NCBI RefSeq assembly: GCF_017313225.1
Contig: NZ_JAFLNE010000001.1
Location: 248,001-312,000, forward strand
DNA: 64,000 nt
Direction of reading: 5' to 3'
Source: Allomuricauda sp. CAU 1633
GTDB taxonomy: Bacteria > Bacteroidota > Bacteroidia > Flavobacteriales > Flavobacteriaceae
Within the stretch, counting starts at the first letter, position 1. Each line of letters starts with the position of its first letter. Made by a program: the position numbers and the translations under genes. Under the pieces are notes generated by a model that saw only the letters and a list, made by a program, of their open reading frames with translations, made no database searches and was not told the origin of the DNA. This document shows, one piece after another, positions 26,226-34,601 of the stretch.

Positions 26226-26597
26226 CTAGTCAACATGGGTAAAAATCTTATTGACAATTTTCCACTCCCCAGCCATCTTGGCCAAAGACAGATAATCGTA
26301 ATAATTATATCCTGAAAAAGGCACATGTAACTTGGCCATGGTCACTTTTCCCAAAATATCAATGCCAATAATGCTCATTTTGAATTCCTCTTCCATGGAC
26401 TTTGGGCTTTGCCGGTTCTTGACACCTTCAATATAGGCTGCTTTGCTTTTTAAATAATCCTCTCCTTTGATGTCGCCATACAAATAGGTGTTTTCGTGAA
26501 AACACTTTTCCAGTTTTTCCCCATCTCCCTCAAAGATTCCTTCAAAATAGTTAGAAATCAATTCTTCTATTGCCTTTCTATTTTCTGTGTACATCAT
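26226..26597 (-). CDS. NTF2-like (SnoaL/lumazine-binding type) protein
   Basis: 123 aa from ATG 26597. The N-terminal ISNYFEGIFEGDGEKLEKCFHENTYLYG pattern (in pieces EGIFEGDGEKLEKCFH) is the mark of the NTF2-like family, where a cone-shaped fold holds small substrates. WKIVNKIFTHVD near the end is also typical. It follows the SDR gene by 8 nt, in an operon with a tautomerase and the SDR, suggesting a small-molecule metabolism role. Catalytic function unknown. Confidence 0.85.
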   Translation of the reverse strand: MMYTENRKAIEELISNYFEGIFEGDGEKLEKCFHENTYLYGDIKGEDYLKSKAAYIEGVKNRQSPKSMEEEFKMSIIGIDILGKVTMAKLHVPFSGYNYYDYLSLAKMAGEWKIVNKIFTHVD

Positions 26598-26605
26598 TTT
26601 CAATT

Positions 26606-27349
26606 TTAAATGGCGTGCCCCACAGTATGACCTCCGGCAACATTAATGGTCTCGCCTGTTATAAATTCTGCGGATGCCAAATAGTAGGCTGCTTCGGCTA
26701 TCTCACGGGCCTCCCCAATTCGGTTTAAAAGGTGCAACCCGGCTAGGCTGTCGGCATCCTCCACTCCTATTTTCCCCTGCAATGGACTTCTAATAATGCC
26801 CGGAGCAATGGTATTCACCCGAATGTTCTGTTTACCAAATTCTGCGGCCAGTTGTCTGGTTAAGGCATGGATGGCACCTTTGCTCGTCAGGGGAGCGGTT
26901 GCTGGAAATCCATCAATGGCATGCTCCACCAAAACGGTTCCGATATTGATAATGGCTCCGCCGCCCTGTTCCAGCATGTGTGGAATGACTTCTTGTGAAG
27001 TGATGTAGGTTCCCAATAGGTTCACTTTCCAAAACCCTTCCAAATCAGCTTCATTGACATCCAAAAAAGGCTTAGGCGCAAAAATCCCGGCATTGTTGAT
27101 TAACACATCAATGGAACCAAATTTTTCCAAGGCCATTTCAACCAATTTTTTTCCGGTTTCCCGTTTGCTGATATCGCCAACAACGTAGGTTGCATTGTCC
27201 GGTGATCCCAACGATTGGAATGTCATTTCCAAATTGGATGCATTGGAGGAATTCATGACCACATTACTGCCTCTTTCCAAAAAGTACTGGGCCGTTTCCC
27301 TTCCCAAACCTGTGGAGGCCCCTGTTATAATGACTGTCTTGTTTTTCAT
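26606..27349 (-). CDS. SDR family oxidoreductase with altered catalytic residues
   Basis: 247 aa short-chain dehydrogenase/reductase fold. Cofactor motif TGASTGLGRE near residue 10, structural motif NNAG, INIGTV and RVNTIAPG are present. At the YxxxK position the sequence reads PLTSK, so the tyrosine is replaced by proline, and the catalytic serine position is INIGT. It may have altered or no oxidoreductase activity. The start overlaps the tautomerase stop by 4 nt (ATGA), showing translational coupling. Confidence 0.9.
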   Translation of the reverse strand: MKNKTVIITGASTGLGRETAQYFLERGSNVVMNSSNASNLEMTFQSLGSPDNATYVVGDISKRETGKKLVEMALEKFGSIDVLINNAGIFAPKPFLDVNEADLEGFWKVNLLGTYITSQEVIPHMLEQGGGAIINIGTVLVEHAIDGFPATAPLTSKGAIHALTRQLAAEFGKQNIRVNTIAPGIIRSPLQGKIGVEDADSLAGLHLLNRIGEAREIAEAAYYLASAEFITGETINVAGGHTVGHAI

Positions 27350-27549
27350 GCGCTTTGCTTTTTGGTTTCTGAATACTGTTTTCCATCATAACCCCAATTG
27401 TCAATGGGCACCTCATCAATTACAATATGGGTGGTCTTGGGATTTTTGTTGAGCACGTCCACCAATACTTGGGTGACGCCTTCAATCAATTTGCGTTTCT
27501 GGGTTGGGGTTACCTGTTCATCGGTAACCTTAATGTTTACGTAAGGCAT
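27346..27549 (-). CDS. 4-oxalocrotonate tautomerase family enzyme
   Basis: 67 aa. Pro2 (after initiator Met, MPYVNIKV) is the catalytic base of this superfamily, and IVIDEVPIDNWGYDGKQ closes the 4-OT fold with the tryptophan of the active-site wall. It catalyses keto-enol tautomerisation of small keto acids; the exact substrate is unknown. First gene of the tautomerase-SDR-NTF2 operon. Confidence 0.92.
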   Translation of the reverse strand: MPYVNIKVTDEQVTPTQKRKLIEGVTQVLVDVLNKNPKTTHIVIDEVPIDNWGYDGKQYSETKKQSA

Positions 27550-27657
27550 TTTTGTCTATTTAAAATTACCCTACAAAGGTGCGATTGGGTCAATGCCAAA
27601 AGGAAGGACATTCATCACAGATTTGGTGTGATGTTTGTCACAAAAAATAAAGTCAAT

Positions 27658-28218
27658 CTAGGATTGTAATCGGCTCAAGGTCTCTCGCGACACCCCTAAA
27701 TAGGCTGCTATGAGTTTTTTGGGAACCCGTTGAAAGAGTTGCGGATATTGTTCCAGCAAAACATCGTACCGTTCCTTGGCCGAATTTTTTAGGAGGGAAA
27801 GAATCCTGTTTTGGAGGGCGATTCGTCCAAATTTGCTCTTTTTGGCCCAAAAGCGTTCCATCTTGTGCATTTGGGCCGTTAGTTTTTCCCTGTTTTCAAA
27901 AGTGATGAACAGCAATTCGCTATCCTCAATACAGTCTATGGATATTTTTGAAGGCGTGTGTTTAATGAAGGATTCGTAATCCGTGATCCACCAGTTTTCC
28001 ATACCAAATTGTAGAATGTGCTCCTTCCCATCGTCATCCACTAAATAGCTTTTAAGGCATCCATCCAAAATCCAATATTCCTTATCCACCAAATCGCCCT
28101 CTTGGACAATGTATTGGTGTTTCCGTTTTTGGATGGGCTCAAAATAGCTCAAAACCATATCAAATTCCTCATCGGTCAGGGCGATCAGTTCTTCGATATG
28201 TTTTCGTAGCGGATGCAT
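27658..28218 (-). CDS. Crp/Fnr family transcriptional regulator
   Basis: 186 aa. N-terminal cyclic-nucleotide-binding-type barrel (KHQYIVQEGDLVDKEYWILDG in pieces, IVQEGD) and C-terminal helix-turn-helix KKLIAAYLGVSRETLSRLQ. The conserved cAMP-contacting RxxS-type residues are not clear, and no cysteines for an Fe-S cluster are clustered at the N-terminus, so the signal is unknown. It starts 109 nt before the tautomerase operon, its most likely target, and overlaps the aminopeptidase stop by 1 nt. Confidence 0.9.
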   Translation of the reverse strand: MHPLRKHIEELIALTDEEFDMVLSYFEPIQKRKHQYIVQEGDLVDKEYWILDGCLKSYLVDDDGKEHILQFGMENWWITDYESFIKHTPSKISIDCIEDSELLFITFENREKLTAQMHKMERFWAKKSKFGRIALQNRILSLLKNSAKERYDVLLEQYPQLFQRVPKKLIAAYLGVSRETLSRLQS

Positions 28219-29510
28219 TAAACGTTCATCAACTCCTCGATCTCTTCAATCTCTATTGGGATGTTGCGCATCAAGTTAAAAGGTTCGCCACTCTCTTGAA
28301 TGACGACATCATCCTCCAAACGAACACCCATGCCTTCATCAGGAATGTAAATTCCAGGTTCCACCGTAAAGACCATATTGGGTTTCATGGGGGTTTTTAA
28401 TTCTCCGTAGTCGTGGGTATTCAATCCAATATGGTGACTGGTGCCGTGCATAAAATACTTTTTGTAAGCAGGCCAATCCGGGTTTTCATTTTGTACATCG
28501 GCTTTATCCAAAAGCCCCAATCCAATCAACTCTGAGGTCATGATTTTCCCCACTTCCTTATGAAATTCGGCCCAAATAACCCCGGGCACCAACATTTTTG
28601 TGGCTTCATTTTTTACCCGAAGCACAGCACTGTACACTTGTTTTTGTCGGTCGGTAAATCTTCCATTGACCGGTATGGTCCGGGTCATATCGCTGGAATA
28701 GTTGGCATACTCGGCTGCCAAATCCAGCAAGATGATATCCCCATCTTTTACTTGTTGGTTATTCTCCAAATAGTGGAGCACATTGGCGTTGTTTCCAGCC
28801 GCAATAATGGGTGCGTAGGCATATCCTTTGGAACGGTTTCGGACAAACTCGTGGACAAACTCTGCTTCAATTTCATATTCCCAAACCCCTGGTTTTACAA
28901 ATTCCAGAATCCTACGGAATCCTTTTTCGGTAATATCGCATGCCGTTTGCATAATGGCAATTTCTTCGGGTTCCTTTATTCCACGAATTTGTTGCAAAAT
29001 AGGATTGCTCTTGGCCCACTGATGTGCCGGATATTCCTTTTTGCATTTTTCAATAAATCGATCTTCACGGGTCTGGGTTTCCACTGCTTGGCGGTAATGC
29101 TCATTGGTGTTGAAGTAAATGGTGTCCGCTTCTGTCATCAAATCAAAAAAGATCTTGTCAAAATCGGTAAGCCAATACACGGTTTCTATGCCCGACACTT
29201 TTGTGGCTTGCTCCTTGGTAAGTTTGGCGCCTTCCCAAACAGCAATGTGGTCATTGGTCTCCCTAACGAACAATATTTCACGGTGCTTTTTATCCATGGC
29301 ATCTGGAAACAATAACAGGATGGTTTCCTCTTGATCGGCACCACAGAGATAGAACAAATCCCTGCTCTGTTCAAACGGAAGGGTACTATCGGCACCTATG
29401 GGATAAATATCATTGGAATTGAACACGGCGATACTTTTTGGCTTCATTTGGGCCGTGAATTTTTTACGATTTTTTACAAATAGATTACTGTCTATGGGAG
29501 AATATTTCAT
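28218..29510 (-). CDS. Aminopeptidase P family (M24) metallopeptidase
   Basis: 430 aa from ATG 29510. The N-terminal creatinase-like domain carries SPIDSNLFVKNRKKF. The C-terminal pita-bread domain has LDLAAEYANYSSDMTRT (metal-binding aspartates), HGTSHHIGLNTHD (histidine) and FTVEPGIYI then VRLEDDVVI (glutamates). All five M24 dinuclear-metal ligands seem present. It removes N-terminal residues before proline. It shares a UAAUG junction with the Crp/Fnr gene. Confidence 0.93.
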   Translation of the reverse strand: MKYSPIDSNLFVKNRKKFTAQMKPKSIAVFNSNDIYPIGADSTLPFEQSRDLFYLCGADQEETILLLFPDAMDKKHREILFVRETNDHIAVWEGAKLTKEQATKVSGIETVYWLTDFDKIFFDLMTEADTIYFNTNEHYRQAVETQTREDRFIEKCKKEYPAHQWAKSNPILQQIRGIKEPEEIAIMQTACDITEKGFRRILEFVKPGVWEYEIEAEFVHEFVRNRSKGYAYAPIIAAGNNANVLHYLENNQQVKDGDIILLDLAAEYANYSSDMTRTIPVNGRFTDRQKQVYSAVLRVKNEATKMLVPGVIWAEFHKEVGKIMTSELIGLGLLDKADVQNENPDWPAYKKYFMHGTSHHIGLNTHDYGELKTPMKPNMVFTVEPGIYIPDEGMGVRLEDDVVIQESGEPFNLMRNIPIEIEEIEELMNV

Positions 29511-29590
29511 ATATATAATTTGATTTGCCAAATGTAGGTAATTGTGTTCCCCAAGACAAATTCATACCTTCCCTCTTCAAAGAAAAGTCC

Positions 29591-29980
29591 ATGCAGCTCA
29601 ACCTTAGTATTCCCGCACTTTTGTTCCCCGCCATTTCACTGACCATGTTGGCGTATAATGCCCGGTATTTGGCCATCGCCGCCCTTATTCGCCAGTTGCA
29701 TAAGCAGTTCGAGGAGACTTCGGCACAACCCCTAAAGCAACAGATTCATCAGCTTCGAAAAAGGTTGGGCATCATTAAAAATATGCAGGCCACGGCCATC
29801 ATCAGTTTTTTGTTGGCGGCCATTACCATGTTCCTTATTTATGTGGAAATGGACATTTGGGCCAATATCATTTTTGGAATCAGTTTGGTATTCCTGGTCA
29901 TCTCTTTAGTCCTTTCCTTATTGGAGGTACAGCTTTCCACCAAGGCCTTGAGTATTCAACTCAAAAACATGGAAAAATGA
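29591..29980 (+). CDS. DUF2721 family membrane protein
   Basis: 129 aa from ATG 29591. Three hydrophobic segments: LSIPALLFPAISLTMLAYN near the start, AIISFLLAAITMFLIYVEM and IIFGISLVFLVISLVLS. The LFPAISLTMLAYNARY segment is typical of DUF2721. Inner membrane; function unknown. Divergent from the aminopeptidase gene. Confidence 0.83.
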   Translation: MQLNLSIPALLFPAISLTMLAYNARYLAIAALIRQLHKQFEETSAQPLKQQIHQLRKRLGIIKNMQATAIISFLLAAITMFLIYVEMDIWANIIFGISLVFLVISLVLSLLEVQLSTKALSIQLKNMEK

Positions 29981-30133
29981 TTCCTCCCCAAGGAGCATTC
30001 CAACTCTCTTGAAATAAAGCAATTTTCGGGTCTTTTTCTTCGAGGGAATTTGTGTAATTTGCCTAGTATAAAGGATACGCTTTCAGGTAGTTGCCTAGTA
30101 AATCCTAATAGCAAACCATCAACACACCATATC

Positions 30134-31312
30134 ATGCAAACCGACCGAAAAAAAAGAATTAAATCCATTGACATGCTTCGAGGAGTTGTCATGGTGATCA
30201 TGGCCTTGGACCATGTGCGCGATTATTTTCATGCCGATGCTTATTTCTTTGATCCTTCTGATATCGCCCAAACCAATGTGCCGCTTTTCTGGACCCGTTT
30301 TGTAACGCATTTTTGTGCCCCGGTTTTTGTTTTTCTGGCTGGTACTTCCGCTTTTTTTGTAGGCCAGCGACAAGATAAAAAATCCTTGTCCATTTGGTTG
30401 TTGAAGCGAGGCCTTTGGTTGGTCGTGGCGGAGCTCACCATTATTAAGCTGGCCTGGATGTTCAAGTTGGATTATTCCACTATCCTTTTGCAGGTAATTT
30501 GGGTTTTGGGTATCAGTATGATTTTTTTGGCCGGATTTATACACCTCCCCAAAAAGTTCATGATTGCACTCAGCTTGGTGGTAATTTTTGGCCATAACCT
30601 ATTAGATTCCATAGCTCCTACCGACGCAGTTGCTTCGGGCTTTTGGACCTTTTTGCACGTTTTCAATATTGTGAATATGGGCAGCATTCAAGTATTTGTG
30701 GGCTATCCCATCATTCCGTGGATCTTTGTAATGCCATTAGGCTATTATTTTGGGGAATTATACAAACCTTCTTATGATCCAAAACTCAGAATAAAGCGCT
30801 TATTCCAAATAGGGCTGGGATTGACCTTATTGTTTTTTGTCATTAGGACTATAAATGTGTATGGCGACCCTTACACTTGGGCCGAGCAAGACTCCCTTGG
30901 CATGACCATTGCCTCTTATTTTAACATTACCAAATATCCACCGTCCTTGCTTTACCTACTGATTACTTTAGGGCCTTCCATCCTCTTTTTGGCTTTTATG
31001 GAGAATGTGCAGAATCGCTGGACAGAGAAACTAGTTGTCATTGGTCGGGTTCCCATGTTTTTTTACATCATTCACATTTATGTTATCCATGCTTTGGCGG
31101 TTGTCGCTGCCCTTTCCACTGGTTTTGATTTTTCGGATATGGTAATCGATTTGTGGGTAACCTTGCAACCACAGCTACAGGGATACGGTTTTGATCTGTG
31201 GGTCGTATATCTCATTTGGGCTGTTTTGACAATTGCCTTATACCCCGTTTGCAGTTGGTACAATGCCTACAAAACAGCAAATAGACAAAAGTGGTGGTTG
31301 AGTTATCTCTAG
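30134..31312 (+). CDS. DUF1624/heparan-alpha-glucosaminide N-acetyltransferase-like membrane protein
   Basis: 392 aa from ATG 30134. The start RIKSIDMLRGVVMVIMALDHVRDYF is the motif of the DUF1624/HGSNAT-like family: the arginine and aspartate-histidine pair of transmembrane acyltransferases are present (LRG, ALDHVRD). About ten hydrophobic segments. Human HGSNAT transfers acetyl groups across lysosomal membranes; bacterial members are largely uncharacterised, so the substrate is unknown. Stands alone. Confidence 0.85.
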   Translation: MQTDRKKRIKSIDMLRGVVMVIMALDHVRDYFHADAYFFDPSDIAQTNVPLFWTRFVTHFCAPVFVFLAGTSAFFVGQRQDKKSLSIWLLKRGLWLVVAELTIIKLAWMFKLDYSTILLQVIWVLGISMIFLAGFIHLPKKFMIALSLVVIFGHNLLDSIAPTDAVASGFWTFLHVFNIVNMGSIQVFVGYPIIPWIFVMPLGYYFGELYKPSYDPKLRIKRLFQIGLGLTLLFFVIRTINVYGDPYTWAEQDSLGMTIASYFNITKYPPSLLYLLITLGPSILFLAFMENVQNRWTEKLVVIGRVPMFFYIIHIYVIHALAVVAALSTGFDFSDMVIDLWVTLQPQLQGYGFDLWVVYLIWAVLTIALYPVCSWYNAYKTANRQKWWLSYL

Positions 31313-31450
31313 ATGGAATCCAGAACCCACTGGTAACTAGAAAACTGAAATTGCCAAAGCCAAAAAATTATCTTTTTGTTATGATTTCATACCCTTTCCA
31401 GATGCCAAGATTCCTTAATTTTACGGTGCTATGTTATCTGTACATTAACT

Positions 31451-31894
31451 ATGAAAAAGACAGTTAGGGAAATTGATTTTTTTAGAAACATCCGAGAAAT
31501 CAGGGAATGTGATTTCGGAGTGTTCTATTTTTTTGATGGACTGGTCATTTCCGAAATCAAGGAAGGGGTGGTCTTTAACTGGTCCATGGCCAAAAAAATT
31601 ATTGGTATTGCCTATGAAATTCTTGGGGAGGACAAACCCATCGCCTATATTTCCAACCGAATAAACAACTATTCTGTGGTGCCCACGGATTGGTTGAAAT
31701 TTTACAAAAACAGGCACGATCTCGAATTTTATTCTGTGGTGGCCTACAACAAGGGCGGACTGTCCAGCATTGTTCTGGAAAAAATGTTCTTTCGGGAAAA
31801 CATTCGGCAATTCTCAGACCTTGAAACCGCCATTAAGTGGAGTATCGGAAAAATTAGCGATAAGGAATTTGGGCTAACGCCCTATGTGGAATAG
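31451..31894 (+). CDS. STAS-like conserved protein
   Basis: 147 aa, cytoplasmic. Alternating beta-strand and helix pattern with FYFFDGLVISEIKEG, WSMAKKIIGIAYEILG, PIAYISNRINNYSVVPTDWLKF and the C-terminal QFSDLETAIKWS suggests a STAS/SpoIIAA-like fold, as in common flavobacterial conserved proteins of unknown function. No enzymatic motif. The 3' end overlaps the aspartoacylase-like gene by 21 nt, convergent. Confidence 0.7.
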   Translation: MKKTVREIDFFRNIREIRECDFGVFYFFDGLVISEIKEGVVFNWSMAKKIIGIAYEILGEDKPIAYISNRINNYSVVPTDWLKFYKNRHDLEFYSVVAYNKGGLSSIVLEKMFFRENIRQFSDLETAIKWSIGKISDKEFGLTPYVE

Positions 31895-32836
31895 TGCATC
31901 CCCTTGGTTTACCACAGCCTGGTGGTTCACGCAGATGATGTGTCCATTAAATGGGGCCTTTACTTTCTTGTTTTTCTTGGCATAAGTGTCCGTGATCAGC
32001 CCCAAAATTTGGCCTTTTTCCACAGTCTGCCCGTTCTTTATTTGAGGAATGAACATCCCTGCTCTGGATGCCCTAACCCAACGTGTAAACTCTAAATGGA
32101 TGGAGGTTTTTTCCTTGTCCTGCCTAGTTCCTTTCGGAAGCATCCCGAATGTCTTGAACACATTTTGAACCCCTTGCATGGCCTTTTTAATGGCCTTTTC
32201 ATCAAACCGCATGCTTTCTCCAGCCTCATAGACTATGGTTGGGATTCCCTTTTTAAAAGTGGCCTTCCGGAATGAGCCTGTTATCAATTTCGAAGCAAAA
32301 TAAAAAGGGGCGTTGAATGCTTTTGCCAATTCTTCACTTTTCAAATCCCCAGAAGTATACCTTGCCTGTGGATGATTGTGCCGTTGACTCCCACCCGTGT
32401 GCAGGTCGATGCCAAAATCCACTTGGGACAAAACTTGTTCCATATAGGCATTTGCAATCCTACTGGCCAATGAGCCTGTCTTGCTGCCTGGAAAACTCCG
32501 GTTTACATCTTTCCCATCTGGGACATCCCTTGAAAAATGGATAAATCCAAAAATATTGACAATGGGAACCACTATTACCGCTCCATTTTTAACGGAGAAA
32601 CGATTTTCTTGAAGCATCCGCCGAAGCGTTTCCACCCCATTGATCTCATCACCGTGCAAACCTGCTTGCACCAAAACCGTTGGCCCTGCTTTTTTGCCAT
32701 TGAACACATGTACAGGAATATCGATCAAGGTGCCGGTGGGCAATCGGGCAATGTTCAACTGCACCAACTTACTTTCCCCTGGGGCAATGGTCTCGCCATT
32801 AATAATTAGAGTTTTATTTTCTTTTTCTTCGTCCAT
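31874..32836 (-). CDS. Succinylglutamate desuccinylase/aspartoacylase family protein
   Basis: 320 aa from ATG 32836. M14-like zinc fold: GLHGDEINGVE (HxxE zinc ligands) and DLHTGG (third histidine) are clear. The C-terminal domain (IKNGQTVEKGQILG, PFNGHIICVNHQAVVNQGD) is lipoyl/barrel-sandwich-like, as in the AstE/AspA-type clade. The family removes acyl groups from amino acids. The start lies inside the RimK-type gene by 23 nt, so translation is coupled; the pair may add and remove amino acids, or modify peptides, together (inference). Confidence 0.88.
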   Translation of the reverse strand: MDEEKENKTLIINGETIAPGESKLVQLNIARLPTGTLIDIPVHVFNGKKAGPTVLVQAGLHGDEINGVETLRRMLQENRFSVKNGAVIVVPIVNIFGFIHFSRDVPDGKDVNRSFPGSKTGSLASRIANAYMEQVLSQVDFGIDLHTGGSQRHNHPQARYTSGDLKSEELAKAFNAPFYFASKLITGSFRKATFKKGIPTIVYEAGESMRFDEKAIKKAMQGVQNVFKTFGMLPKGTRQDKEKTSIHLEFTRWVRASRAGMFIPQIKNGQTVEKGQILGLITDTYAKKNKKVKAPFNGHIICVNHQAVVNQGDALFHIGR

Positions 32837-33770
32837 TTTTTTCCACAAATTGAATGATGTGCTTGGCCACATTAACATCAGTTGCTGCTTCAATTCCTTT
32901 CAAACCCGGTGATGCGTTTACCTCAATCAACAGTGGTCCTTTTTTGGAACGGATAAGGTCCACCCCAGCCACCCCAAGTCCTAAATATTTGGTGGCATTT
33001 ATGGCGATGAATTTCTCTTTTGGCGTTAATTGAACATTTTCCGTTTCTGCCCCACGGTGCACATTGGATCTGAAATCATCAATATCGCTGGTGCGTTTCA
33101 TGCTGGCCACCACTTTGTTACCCACCACAATAATCCGAAGATCTTCGCCATGGGCCTCTTCAATATACTCCTGTAAAAGAATACTGGTATTCATATTGTA
33201 CAGGGTATCGATAATGGACTTTGCCGATTTTTTGCTCTCCGCCAACATAACCCCCTTGCCTTGAGTACCTTCTTGCAATTTTATGATGACCGGACCGCCT
33301 CCCAACAATTTTATCTGTTCCTCAACATTATGTGGGTTGATGGAAAACACGGTTTCGGGAATAGGGATTCCCTTTCTGGCCATGATTTGTAACGTCCGAA
33401 CCTTGTTCCGGGCCCTAGTGATCCCCAATGACCTTGCCGTACTGAAGATGTTGTTCATCTCAAACTGCTTTACAATAGCAGCACCATGCCTGGTGACCGT
33501 TGTACCAATCCGGGGGATGATGGCATCAAACTCATCGGTAATGTCTTCCGTGTCCAAATAAATTTGGGGCTTATCCGACCCCAATTTTACGGAGCATTTG
33601 GTGTGGTTTATCATTTCAACATAATGACCCGCCTCTTGTGCTTCTTGGGCTATCCTTCTGGTGGAATGTACATTAAGGCTAACGGATAAAATGGCAATGT
33701 CCATGGCATTGGGTTGGTTAAAATCTTCTGTAATATCGGTCAAAAATCCTAAAATAGATTCCTTCCCCAT
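32814..33770 (-). CDS. rimK: RimK-type ATP-grasp ligase
   Basis: 318 aa from ATG 33770; ATG 33704 (MDIAILS) gives 296 aa and would be nearer RimK's usual start. ATP-grasp fold: VIIKLQEGTQGKGVMLAES (flexible loop and lysine), LLQEYIEEAHGEDLRIIVVG, VHRGAET and LLIEVNASPGLKGIE (metal ligands). RimK adds glutamates to the C-terminus of ribosomal protein S6; related enzymes make other amide bonds, so substrate is inferred. It overlaps the aspartoacylase-like gene downstream. Confidence 0.88.
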   Translation of the reverse strand: MGKESILGFLTDITEDFNQPNAMDIAILSVSLNVHSTRRIAQEAQEAGHYVEMINHTKCSVKLGSDKPQIYLDTEDITDEFDAIIPRIGTTVTRHGAAIVKQFEMNNIFSTARSLGITRARNKVRTLQIMARKGIPIPETVFSINPHNVEEQIKLLGGGPVIIKLQEGTQGKGVMLAESKKSAKSIIDTLYNMNTSILLQEYIEEAHGEDLRIIVVGNKVVASMKRTSDIDDFRSNVHRGAETENVQLTPKEKFIAINATKYLGLGVAGVDLIRSKKGPLLIEVNASPGLKGIEAATDVNVAKHIIQFVEKNGRRKRK

Positions 33771-33882
33771 TAATTTAGAAATGAATAGGCTCCGCAAATC
33801 AATGTAACAAAACCATTTCTTTGATCTAAGCTCACAACTGCTTAAAATCAGTCTAAATAACCTGCTTTACAATGTTGAAAGC

Positions 33883-33913
33883 TTGTTAAAAACTTAACCG
33901 TGCCGTAAATTTG
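33883..33913 (+). promoter_or_regulatory. sdhCAB promoter (Bacteroidota type)
   Basis: TTG at 33883-33885 and TAAATTTG at 33906-33913, 20 bp apart, fit the -33/-7 consensus of Bacteroidota sigma-ABfr promoters. The sdhC ATG is 17 nt downstream. Confidence 0.6.
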
Positions 33914-33930
33914 TATTAAAACCAGCACTA

Positions 33931-34599
33931 ATGAGTGGATTGATTAAATCTTCAATTGCCCGAAAAGTGGTAATGGCACTTTCGGGTCTTTTTTTGGTTG
34001 TTTTTCTCACACAACATTTTACCATTAATGTTACTTCTGTAATAGATCCCGAAACGTTTAACGCTTGGTCCCATTTTATGGGATACAACCCTTTGGTACA
34101 ATTTGTTCTTCAACCCATTTTGATTGCAGGCGTAGTCATCCATTTTGTAATGGGTTTTGCGCTTGAGATTCAGAACAAAAAAGCTCGAGGCGGCAGTTAT
34201 GTGAAGTACAAGGGCGGTGCCAATGCTCCTTGGGTCTCCCGAAATATGATTTATTCAGGATTGGTGGTGCTAGCTTTCTTGGTGTTGCACTTCTACGATT
34301 TCTGGGTGCATGAGATGGCCTACAAATACATTGAGGTTTCCCCGGAAGACCCCACACGCTACTACCACGAAACCGTTGAAAAGTTTGAACCGTTCTGGAG
34401 GACCATTCTTTACGTAGTGGCCTTTGTATTGCTGAGCCTTCACTTGTGGCATGGTTTTGCTTCCTCATTCCAGAGTATGGGATGGAACAACAAATACACT
34501 CCGGCCGTAAAGACGTTCACAAAACTATTTTCGGTGGTCATTCCTTTGGGCTTTGCATTCATCGCTCTATACCACCACCTTAACCCAATAACACAGTAA
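33931..34599 (+). CDS. sdhC: Succinate dehydrogenase/fumarate reductase cytochrome b subunit
   Basis: 222 aa, five hydrophobic segments. Large single-subunit cytochrome b (type B, no SdhD partner), anchoring the enzyme and passing electrons to menaquinone. The helices contain histidines placed for two haems: QHFTIN in the first, [26 protein letters not shown], and LSLHLWHGF. Start ATG 33931; sdhA begins 2 nt after the stop. Confidence 0.95.
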   Translation: MSGLIKSSIARKVVMALSGLFLVVFLTQHFTINVTSVIDPETFNAWSHFMGYNPLVQFVLQPILIAGVVIHFVMGFALEIQNKKARGGSYVKYKGGANAPWVSRNMIYSGLVVLAFLVLHFYDFWVHEMAYKYIEVSPEDPTRYYHETVEKFEPFWRTILYVVAFVLLSLHLWHGFASSFQSMGWNNKYTPAVKTFTKLFSVVIPLGFAFIALYHHLNPITQ

Positions 34600-34601
34600 G
34601 T

